This document shows, in pieces, positions 1 through 5,003 of a stretch of DNA of 5,150 nt. The first letter of the stretch is position 1; each line of letters starts with the position of its first letter. The stretch is taken from positions 1 to 5,150 of the forward strand of contig NZ_JBKBQM010000091.1 of the NCBI RefSeq assembly GCF_046292685.1, in the 5' to 3' direction. The notes beneath the pieces were generated by a model. That model saw only the letters and a list, made by a program, of their open reading frames with translations. It was not told the DNA's origin and did not search any database. The DNA comes from Wagnerdoeblera sp046292685. GTDB taxonomy: Bacteria; Pseudomonadota; Alphaproteobacteria; Rhodobacterales; Rhodobacteraceae. The translations under genes were made by a program, and so were the position numbers.

Positions 1-117
1 GAACCGTTGCGGCCCTCTGGGACGCCATCGGACGGCTCGTCGATCTCATCACCCCCGGGGAGAGCGCCAACTTCTTCACCGCAGCAGGCTATGAACCACA
101 ATGATCGGGAAACGCTC
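1..117 (+). mobile_element. Right end of an IS630-like insertion sequence (partial)
   Basis: The transposase stop at 102-104 is followed within 13 bases by GGGAAACGCTC (107-117) and then a TA dinucleotide at 118-119. IS630/mariner-type elements insert at TA and duplicate it, and their termini lie just beyond the transposase stop. The boundary is therefore placed at 117 with TA as the target-site copy. The left end is outside the window, so the inverted repeat cannot be confirmed by pairing. Confidence 0.45.
3..104 (+). CDS. IS630-family transposase, C-terminal fragment (5' end outside window)
   Basis: The frame starting at base 3 is open from the left edge to a TGA at 102-104 and encodes the last 33 residues of a protein. 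These read TVAALWDAIGRLVDL, then ITPGESANFFTAAGYEPQ. The ending with an 'aaGY' motif is typical of IS630-family DDE transposases of alphaproteobacteria, whose C-terminus lies close to the right end of the element. The catalytic residues would be upstream of the window, so it cannot be judged whether the gene is intact. The family call rests on recognition of this short tail and on the terminus-like sequence just downstream. Confidence 0.72.
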   Translation, partial: TVAALWDAIGRLVDLITPGESANFFTAAGYEPQ

Positions 118-390
118 TAAGGCGGACTTGATGCCGTCGGGGCAGTTTCGCGCGTTTTTGGGCGAATGCGCGCGGCGGTCACGTCCGTCAAGGTGGTGTA
201 ATTTTCCGGATGTCCTGAAGTCATGATAAGGCGGCTTTCGTGGTTATGCTGAGAACAGGGGCGAACTCCTTCTTGTCGAGCTGGGCGAAGGCTTCGACCA
301 TCATGGGGCCTGTGCCGAATTTTGTGGCTGACGCGTTTTCTTACGTCATTGGGAAGCGATCTTCGAACATGATGGCGCGCCGGCTCCTGA
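118..390. other. Gene-poor mobile-element debris
   Basis: No open frame here has a convincing start, ribosome-binding site and known family together. The best candidate is a minus-strand tail at 221-340, with a TAA just upstream at 341-343 and a TGA stop at 221-223. It contains MMVEAFAQLDKKEFAPVL and has fairly GC-rich third positions (about 70%). I do not recognise it; it could be the last 39 residues of a broken gene or chance. Its stop lies about 20 bases from the IS256-like terminus motif at 183-200, so it may be the 3' end of a gene inside a truncated element. The plus-strand frame across the same bases has no recognisable family. Confidence 0.4.
174..200 (+). repeat. IS256-like terminal motif (solo terminus)
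   Basis: GTCC at 183-186, six bases, then GTGGTGTA at 193-200 is matched exactly, with the same spacing and strand, by GTCC at 4054-4057 and GTGGTGTA at 4064-4071 at the end of the IS256 element on the right of the window. The bases further out (174-182 versus 4045-4053) agree at about five of nine positions. The shared pattern GTCC-N6-GTGGTGTA resembles ends of IS256-family elements as I know them. No IS256 transposase coding follows, so this would be a remnant end, not a full element. Confidence 0.45.
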
Positions 391-642
391 CAGCGTGCCA
401 TTCGCGCACCGAGGCCGCTCGGTCAGCGCCGCCACACCGCAGAGGGCGCCGGCCTGCCCGATGGTGCCTTCATCCTGCTGGGGGGACGGGCGCATCTGAT
501 CCGGGGCGGGCAGGCGTGGCCTTATGCGCCAGGGGGCTATGAGGCGCCTTGCCCGCTTCCTGGCGGCGCCATCAGCGTGCTGACCCCTGCCCCGCTGATC
601 GCAGTCATGCGCGCCGGATGGCACCCGGTGCTGGACGCCGCC
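391..642 (+). pseudogene. Conserved hypothetical protein, C-terminal remnant lacking start and stop
   Basis: The frame opens after a TGA at 388-390. It encodes a protein-like stretch running through GLPDGAFILLGGRAHLIRGG, QAWPYAPGGYEAPCPLPGG and AISVLTPAPLIAVMRAGWHP. This layout (a 'LPDGAF' strand, a 'G-x-x-W-P-x-x-x-x-G-Y' segment, then 'VLTP...I..MRAG(W/Y)xP') resembles the C-terminal part of an uncharacterised alphaproteobacterial protein family whose members end shortly after this point. Here there is no start codon context upstream, and the frame runs on without a stop to 1044, deep inside the convergent sulfatase gene. I infer that the 5' end was removed by the mobile-element debris at 118-390 and that the stop was lost by mutation or a junction near 642-667. 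No function is known. The plus-strand frame beyond 642 is treated as a shadow of the sulfatase gene. Confidence 0.5.
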
Positions 643-666
643 GACGACCGACCGGGCCGGCAAGGC

Positions 667-2325
667 TCAGACGAACCGCGCTTGCGCCTTGCCGGCCAGC
701 AGCGCGGCCACATCGGGGGCCACGTCCCCCGCCTCCGCCACCCCGATCAGCACGCCCACCCGCTCGGGCGCGCCCTTGCGCCGCGCCAGCACCTGCGCAT
801 CCGACACGGTGGTGCGCTGCGCTATCCGCCGCGCCCAGGCGTGCAGCAGGTCGTACATCCGCGCCACCTGCCCGACATGGCCGGGGCTGTCGCCCAGGTC
901 GATCAGCTCCTGCGGGTCGGTTTGCAGATCGAACAGCATGGGCCGAAAGCCGCCTTCGCAATGCATCAGCTTCCAGCGCCCGTCGAACACCATGAACAGC
1001 CGGGCATCGCGCGGCGCCACCCCCAGATCTGCCGCCATGGGTGACGTCGCCCAGTCGTATTCCGAAACCACTGCCGCGCGCCACTCGGGCGCCTGCCCGT
1101 GCAACCAGGGCTGCAAGGACCGCCCTTCCAGGATATGCCCCGGCACCTCTGCCCCCACCGCCTGCACGAAGGTCGGCGCGAGGTCGATCGCCTCCACCAG
1201 CGCGTGACAGACGGTGCCGCGGGTGGCATCGGCCGCAGCGCGCGGGTCGTAGACGATCAGCGGGATCCGCGCGGATGGATCGTGGAACAAGTCCTTTTCC
1301 CCCATCCAGTGATCGCCCAGGTAATCGCCGTGGTCCGAGGTCAGCACGATCATCGTGTCGGCCAGCCGGCCCGTCGCCTCCAGATGGTCGAGCAACCGGC
1401 CGAATTCGGCATCCGCCTGCGCGATCAGGCCCATATAGGCCGGAATCACCGCCGCGCGCACCTCGTCGCGGGCAAAGGCCTGGCCGATGCGGTTGTCCAT
1501 GAAGGCGCGATAGACCGGGTGCGGGTTCTGCCTTTCGCGCGCATCGCGCACCGGCGGCACCACATGTTCGGGGCCGTAAAGGCCGGCCCAGGGTTCGGGC
1601 ACGATATAGGGCCAATGCGGCTTGATGTAGGACAGATGGCACAGCCAGGGCGCCTGCGCCGCCTCGGACCCGAGAAAGTCGATGCAGCGCCGCGTGAGCC
1701 AGGGGGTTTCGCTGTCTTGTTCGCGGATGTTGGCGGGCTGGCCGGAGTTCAGCAGATACCAGCCCGACAGGATGTCGCCCTCAGCCGAGACCCCGGCATT
1801 GGCGTGATCCTGCCAGGGGTTCGGCCCGGGGTAGCCTTGCGCCATGAGCCATGCGTTGTAGGGGCTGCGCCGGGCATCGTAGATGCCGTCGGGCCCCGCG
1901 CTCCACAACCCGTCGTCGCGGTCCCAGACGTCGAAGCCGCATTCGGCCACCCGCGCCCCGATCACACTGTCGGGCGCCAGCCCAAGCCGCGCCATCCCTT
2001 CGGCATCGGCCTTCATGTGGGTCTTGCCGACCAGCCAGCTTTGCACCCCTGCCTTGCGCAGATGGTCGCCCAGCGTCAGCTCGCCGACCTTGAGCGGATA
2101 GTTGTTGTAGGCCGCGCCGTGGCTGGAGACATAGCGCCCGGTGTAGAAACTCATCCGGCTGGCGCCGCAGACCGGCGATTGCACATAGGCGCGGTCGAAC
2201 CGCACCCCCATCGCCGCCAGCCGGTCGAAGTTCGGCGTCTTGAGATGCGGATGCCCGGCGCAACCCAGATAGTCGAACCGCAACTGGTCGTACATCACGA
2301 ACAGGATGTTGCGCACAGCGGCCAT
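667..2325 (-). CDS. Sulfatase / phosphonate monoester hydrolase-like enzyme (alkaline phosphatase superfamily)
   Basis: A 552-residue predicted hydrolase of sulfate or phosphate/phosphonate esters, without a visible signal peptide, so probably cytoplasmic. Visible active-site elements, by residue number from the chosen ATG: D13-Q14 in 'VMYDQLR' (metal ligand region), C53 in CGASR followed by TGR (formylglycine-type nucleophile motif C-x-A-x-R), N74/N75, K101-T102-H103 in 'GKTH', H237 in 'YIKPHWPY', D331-H332 in 'TSDHGD', and K344 in 'GEKDLFHD'. A single D-Q at the N-terminus, a Thr in GKT, and a Lys exactly 12 residues after the D-H histidine match the arrangement in phosphonate monoester hydrolases better than classical arylsulfatases with DDQ. 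The C-terminal 'LFDLQTDPQELIDLG' is the usual sulfatase substrate-loop/C-domain motif. Activity would require oxidation of C53 by a formylglycine-generating enzyme not seen here. The ATG at 2325 has AAAGGG seven bases upstream. Second gene of an operon with the TTC38-like gene. The natural substrate cannot be deduced. Confidence 0.9.
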   Translation of the reverse strand: MAAVRNILFVMYDQLRFDYLGCAGHPHLKTPNFDRLAAMGVRFDRAYVQSPVCGASRMSFYTGRYVSSHGAAYNNYPLKVGELTLGDHLRKAGVQSWLVGKTHMKADAEGMARLGLAPDSVIGARVAECGFDVWDRDDGLWSAGPDGIYDARRSPYNAWLMAQGYPGPNPWQDHANAGVSAEGDILSGWYLLNSGQPANIREQDSETPWLTRRCIDFLGSEAAQAPWLCHLSYIKPHWPYIVPEPWAGLYGPEHVVPPVRDARERQNPHPVYRAFMDNRIGQAFARDEVRAAVIPAYMGLIAQADAEFGRLLDHLEATGRLADTMIVLTSDHGDYLGDHWMGEKDLFHDPSARIPLIVYDPRAAADATRGTVCHALVEAIDLAPTFVQAVGAEVPGHILEGRSLQPWLHGQAPEWRAAVVSEYDWATSPMAADLGVAPRDARLFMVFDGRWKLMHCEGGFRPMLFDLQTDPQELIDLGDSPGHVGQVARMYDLLHAWARRIAQRTTVSDAQVLARRKGAPERVGVLIGVAEAGDVAPDVAALLAGKAQARFV

Positions 2326-2332
2326 CGCCTTG

Positions 2333-2338
2333 CCCTTT
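2333..2338 (-). promoter_or_regulatory. Ribosome-binding site of the sulfatase gene, overlapping the upstream stop codon
   Basis: On the minus strand AAAGGG lies seven bases before the ATG at 2325. Its first two A residues are also the last two bases of the TAA that ends the TTC38-like gene at 2337-2339. Ribosomes terminating on the first gene would sit on this site, which suggests translational coupling. It also fixes the sulfatase start, because the open frame continues far upstream only as a shadow of the other gene. Confidence 0.65.
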
Positions 2339-3725
2339 ACCTTGCCCCAATATCCTGGGGGTGCCGGTGCAGGCGCCGTTGATCCGCGCCTGCATCGGCA
2401 CGGGGTGCCCGCCCCGCGGCCGGTTCCGCCAGCGCGAGCGCCCGGGCCAGAAAGCCGCGGTTCACCGCCGAATGCGGGCGGAGGGCCGCGCGTTCCTGCG
2501 CCAGTGCGCGCGCCAGCCCCGGCATCTGCCCGCGGATCGCCGCCTCGGTCAGCGTCCAGTCGATGACGTCGCGCTGCGCGTGGCTGCCCCCGAACCCGTC
2601 GGCAATGTGGCGCGCCGCCAGCAGCCGGTCGGCGGCGCGCGCATGGTCGCCGGCGCGAAACGCCTGAAAACCCTCGATCAGCGGCAGGCCCCAGCGGCGC
2701 ATCCAGCCCGCCGCCTCGCCCGCGCCTTCGGCGGCCGCCAGCAGCGGGCGCAGCCGCTCGGGCCGCCCGGCCCCCAGGTGCGCCATCGCGGCGTGCAGGT
2801 CGTTGAAGGCATAATACCCGGGCGCCAGATGCGCCTGCCACTTGTCCGACAGCTCCTCCCAGCGCGTTCCCGGGTCGCCGCCCTGCATCTCGATGCGCCA
2901 CAGCAGCGCCGAGGCATCGGCCAGCGCCAGCGCCAGCCCGGTTCCGCCGCGCCGCACCGGGCCATCGTAAAGCCGCAAGGCGCCGGCCGTATCGCCCAGT
3001 TCCAGATGGCACAGCGCCCGGTGCCACCAGTTGTGCACCTGAAGGTTGTCGTCCTCGGCGGCCCAATGCGCCTCGCGCGCGGCCATCCAGCCCAGCCCGT
3101 CTTCGGGGCGACCCTGCATTTCCATCACATGCGCGACGGCATGATGCGCCCAGCTGTCGCGCGGATCCTCGGCCACCGCCTTGCGCCCCAGGGCCTCGGC
3201 GCGCGCGTAATCGCCGGCCTCCTCGCAGCCGAAGGCCGCCATGCCCAGAACCCAGCTTTCGCCCGGCACACCGTGCCAGTCGGGCAGCACGCGGGCCACC
3301 CGGTCGCGCAAGGATCGGGCGTTGGCCGTGAAGAAGTCGATCAGATGGCCCGATTGCAAGGCCAGCAGGTCGCGCGGTGCCTCGGCCTGCCAGCGTTCCA
3401 GGATGCGCCCGGCCTCGGACCAGTCGCCCGACAGCAGCCGGCGCAGCGCCGCCCCATGCGCGGCTTCCCGTGCCCCGCAGTCCAGCCCTTCGGCCCGGTC
3501 GACAAAGCCGCGCGCCAGCGCCGCCGCCCCCGGCTCGGTCGCCAGGGCGTAAAGCCAGGCCTTGGCCAGCCACAACAGCGCGCAATCCGGCTGTTGCGCC
3601 AGGCCACGGTCCAGCGCCCCGACCGGGTCGCCGCGATACAGCGCATAGCAGGTCAGCATCCCGTCCAGCGCCTCGGCCGCCGCCGCACCGCCTTCGAACC
3701 TGTTGCCTTGCCGGTCGATCGCCAC
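2337..3725 (-). CDS. TTC38-family tetratricopeptide repeat protein
   Basis: A 462-residue helical-repeat protein. The match to the TTC38 family rests on a diagnostic central block: 'WVLGMAAFGCEEAGDYARAE' near residues 158-177, SWAHHAVAHVMEMQG at 191-205, 'DGLGWM' at 209-214, and VHNWWHRALCHLELG at 230-244, followed by 'GALRLYD'. Other repeats such as 'ALDRGLAQQPDCALLWLAKAWLYAL' (about 37-61) are typical TPR helices. No signal peptide or membrane segment is visible. The molecular role of bacterial TTC38-like proteins is not established; TPR folds usually mediate protein binding. The start is the GTG at 3725, preceded six bases upstream by GAGGGGG; an in-frame start at 3767 lacks such a site. 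First gene of an operon, ending 11 bases before the sulfatase ATG. The last 30 or so residues (AEPAAGRAPRADAGADQ onward) are low-complexity, overlap a hairpin at 2361-2401, and may be a recent run-on. Confidence 0.88.
   Translation of the reverse strand: MAIDRQGNRFEGGAAAAEALDGMLTCYALYRGDPVGALDRGLAQQPDCALLWLAKAWLYALATEPGAAALARGFVDRAEGLDCGAREAAHGAALRRLLSGDWSEAGRILERWQAEAPRDLLALQSGHLIDFFTANARSLRDRVARVLPDWHGVPGESWVLGMAAFGCEEAGDYARAEALGRKAVAEDPRDSWAHHAVAHVMEMQGRPEDGLGWMAAREAHWAAEDDNLQVHNWWHRALCHLELGDTAGALRLYDGPVRRGGTGLALALADASALLWRIEMQGGDPGTRWEELSDKWQAHLAPGYYAFNDLHAAMAHLGAGRPERLRPLLAAAEGAGEAAGWMRRWGLPLIEGFQAFRAGDHARAADRLLAARHIADGFGGSHAQRDVIDWTLTEAAIRGQMPGLARALAQERAALRPHSAVNRGFLARALALAEPAAGRAPRADAGADQRRLHRHPQDIGAR
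2361..2401. repeat. Inverted repeat (16-bp arms) at the TTC38/sulfatase gene junction
   Basis: GTGCCGGTGCAGGCGC at 2361-2376 pairs with GCGCCTGCATCGGCAC at 2386-2401, with one mismatch and a 9-base loop. It lies in the last codons of the TTC38-like gene, about 35 bases before the sulfatase start. There is no T-run after it on the minus strand, so it is not a standard intrinsic terminator. It could form an mRNA hairpin at the gene junction affecting stability or attenuation; this is inference. Confidence 0.6.
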
Positions 3726-3731
3726 GCCTTG

Positions 3732-3738
3732 CCCCCTC
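3732..3738 (-). promoter_or_regulatory. Ribosome-binding site supporting the GTG start of the TTC38-like gene
   Basis: Minus-strand GAGGGGG, six bases upstream of GTG at 3723-3725. It is the only strong purine-rich site near the N-terminus and decides between this start and alternatives upstream. Confidence 0.6.
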
Positions 3739-3760
3739 GTTGCCTTGCCGGTTCGCCTGC

Positions 3761-3789
3761 AGCACACACCGGGCGCGCGGCCGCGTCAA
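3761..3789 (-). promoter_or_regulatory. Candidate sigma-70-type promoter for the TTC38-sulfatase operon
   Basis: On the minus strand TTGACG (3784-3789) is followed after 17 bases by TGTGCT (3761-3766). The -35 is close to the consensus; the -10 keeps only three of six positions, as is common in Rhodobacterales promoters. It would start transcription roughly 30 bases before the GTG at 3725. Confidence 0.35.
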
Positions 3790-3814
3790 CGCCGGTTTTG
3801 TGCCCCCTCCCGAC

Positions 3815-3843
3815 TTGACCTGCGCGGCCCGATCTGCCACCCC
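3815..3843 (+). promoter_or_regulatory. Candidate tRNA promoter (-35 only convincing)
   Basis: TTGACC at 3815-3820 lies 40 bases upstream of the first tRNA base, the distance expected for a -35 element. At a spacing of 16-18 bases no good -10 sequence is present, so only the -35 is supported. It is divergent from the candidate promoter at 3761-3789. Confidence 0.3.
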
Positions 3844-3854
3844 TGCCAGCAGCC

Positions 3855-3930
3855 GGGCCTGTAGCTCAATGGTCAGAGCAGGGCGCTCATAACGCCTTGG
3901 TTGGGGGTTCGAGTCCCTCCGGGCCTACCA
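3855..3930 (+). tRNA. tRNA with anticodon CAT, probably tRNA-Ile2 (lysidine-type)
   Basis: A complete 76-base cloverleaf. Acceptor arms are 3855-3861 and 3920-3926, D arms GCTC 3864-3867 and GAGC 3876-3879, anticodon stem GGGCG 3881-3885 and CGCCT 3893-3897, and T stem GGGGG 3903-3907 and CCCTC 3915-3919. The T loop is TTCGAGT at 3908-3914. The discriminator is A at 3927, and CCA is encoded at 3928-3930. The anticodon CAT at 3888-3890 fits either elongator Met or the minor Ile tRNA whose C34 is changed to lysidine by TilS. C4-G69 and C5-G68 in the acceptor stem, and the general likeness of the anticodon-variable region to E. coli tRNA-Ile2, favour Ile2. The structural call is secure; the amino-acid identity is less so. 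Confidence 0.93.
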
Positions 3931-3943
3931 GAAATCCAGCCCC

Positions 3944-4034
3944 ATGCGTCCCAGATTGAAGGTAACCCACTTGAAAAAAGTGGGTTACCTATTCTTTGCG
4001 TCCCCATGCCGCCCGATGCGTCCTCATGCGTCCC
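3944..4034 (+). repeat. Four copies of TGCGTCC around the hairpin
   Basis: ATGCGTCCC at 3944-3952, TTGCGTCCC at 3996-4004, ATGCGTCCT at 4016-4024 and ATGCGTCCC at 4026-4034 are direct repeats. One is left of the 3960-3990 hairpin and three are right of it; the last two start 10 bases apart. Their function is unknown. Binding sites for a regulator or recombinase are possible but not shown. Confidence 0.55.
3960..3990. terminator. Perfect 13-bp hairpin downstream of the tRNA
   Basis: AGGTAACCCACTT at 3960-3972 and AAGTGGGTTACCT at 3978-3990 are exact inverted repeats around a GAAAA loop. It starts 30 bases after the tRNA CCA end and is followed by ATTCTTTGCG, a weak T-rich tract. It could end tRNA transcription. 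The stem is much more AT-rich than its surroundings, so an inserted palindrome or a protein-binding site is an alternative. Confidence 0.5.
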
Positions 4035-4045
4035 GTCTTTTGTTG

Positions 4046-4071
4046 GTGATAATGTCCCGGGGCGTGGTGTA
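4046..4071 (-). repeat. Presumed terminal inverted repeat of the IS256 element
   Basis: Plus-strand GTGATAATGTCCC leads into GGGGCGTGGTGTA. The GTCC-N6-GTGGTGTA pattern is repeated at 183-200. The outer boundary is approximate (about 4045-4048). Confidence 0.5.
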
Positions 4072-4079
4072 TGAGCGCT

Positions 4080-4095
4080 GACCTTCGGAAAGGTC
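4080..4095. repeat. Short hairpin between transposase stop and IS end
   Basis: GACCTT (4080-4085), loop CGGA, AAGGTC (4090-4095). The stem is only 6 bp, with no T-run, so a terminator role is doubtful. It lies in the non-coding end of the IS256 element. Confidence 0.4.
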
Positions 4096-4240
4096 CGGGT
4101 CTTGTCAGGTGGCCACGGCGGGCAGCCTGACGTTGGGATTGTCGGTGACGCGGGCGAGGGTTTCAAGCGACAGGTAGCGCCGCGCCACGGTCCATTCGTC
4201 GTTGGTCTCCAGCATGAGCGCGCCGACGGTGAAGGGGGAC

Positions 4241-4261
4241 CGTGGCCCCGGTGGGGCCACG
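4241..4261. repeat. Palindrome C inside the transposase (9-bp arms, 3-base loop)
   Basis: CGTGGCCCC at 4241-4249, loop GGT, and GGGGCCACG at 4253-4261. It is inside a 48-base stretch (4228-4275) that replaces the two residues normally found between PNDDAII and VGALMLE. Because the net gain is about 42 bases, the frame is kept and 16 residues (VPGACVAPPGPRSPFT) are read in their place. Confidence 0.8.
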
Positions 4262-4311
4262 CAAGCCCCCGGAACGATGATGGCGTCGTCGTTGGGGGGT
4301 GAGGAGGAAAA

Positions 4312-4336
4312 GAATTCTGTCCGGTGGACAGAATTC
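4312..4336. repeat. Palindrome B inside the transposase (11-bp arms, 3-base loop)
   Basis: GAATTCTGTCC at 4312-4322, loop GGT, and GGACAGAATTC at 4326-4336. It lies within a 47-base stretch (4297-4343) that replaces about four bases expected between the codons for ADVIGV and PNDDAII. It causes the second frameshift, just after the catalytic Glu region. Confidence 0.8.
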
Positions 4337-4982
4337 CCGACGAACGCCGATGACGTCGGCGCGGCGCTTGATCTCGCGGTTCACCCGTTCCAGCGGGTTC
4401 GTGCTGGCAATCTGGGTCCAGTGCTCGCGCGGGAAGTCCATGTAGGCCAGCACGTCGTCGCGGGAGGCGTCCATGAAGGTGCCGAGCTTGTCCTGCTTCT
4501 CGCGGAGTGCGTTGGCGACGGTGTCCCACTGGGCCTGCGCCTCGGCCTTGGTTTCCTGGGCGAAGATCGTCTTCAGCATGGCCGCAACGGCGGTGCGCTG
4601 CCTGGCCGGGGCGTGGGCCAGGGCGTTGCGCATCCAGTGAACCCGGCAACGCTGCTGGGTCGCGTTGAACACGCGGCGGGCGGCCGCCCGCAGGCCCTTG
4701 TGATCGTCGGCGATCACCAGCGTCACGCCGCGCAGGCCCCGGTCGGCGAGGCTGCGCAGGGAGTCGGTCCAGAAGGTTTCGGCCTCGGAGGGGCCGGTGG
4801 CCACGCCCAGCACCTCGCGCTTGCCGTCCTCGTTGACCGCCACGGCGACTATCACGGCGCGGCTGACAATGCGCCCGCCCTCGCGGACCTTCACATACGT
4901 GGCGTCGAGCCACAGGTAGGGCCATGCGCCTTCCAACGGTCGAGTCAGGAAAGCGTTCACGCGTTCGTCGATGTCCGCGCAG

Positions 4983-5003
4983 GTCGAAGGCACTGCCTTC
5001 GAC
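4983..5003. repeat. Palindrome A inside the transposase (9-bp arms, 3-base loop)
   Basis: GTCGAAGGC at 4983-4991, loop ACT, and GCCTTCGAC at 4995-5003 on the plus strand. It falls exactly where the family sequence MSKSQ(V/L)SRLCA is broken, and causes the first frameshift. About 16 net bases are added. Confidence 0.8.

Noticed and set aside
600..666. Terminator for the sulfatase gene
   Set aside because: GC-rich imperfect pairing only, with no T-run; not better than expected for this composition.
643..2382. Long plus-strand open frames opposite the sulfatase and TTC38 genes
   Set aside because: They are antisense shadows of GC-rich coding DNA with no family match and no start context.
2326..3840. 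Minus-strand frame extending the sulfatase to over 1000 residues
   Set aside because: The extra 505 codons are arginine/glycine/alanine-rich shadow sequence of the TTC38-like gene in another frame. The clear family start and a ribosome-binding site are at 2325.
3912..3960. tRNA-embedded attachment site of an integrated island
   Set aside because: No second copy of the tRNA 3' end and no integrase gene in the window.
3873..4104. C-terminal extension of the transposase frame through the spacer into the tRNA (ending like GRPGGTRTPNQ)
   Set aside because: This is the reverse-strand translation of the tRNA gene, a well-known annotation artefact; the true transposase end is the frame ending at 4105.
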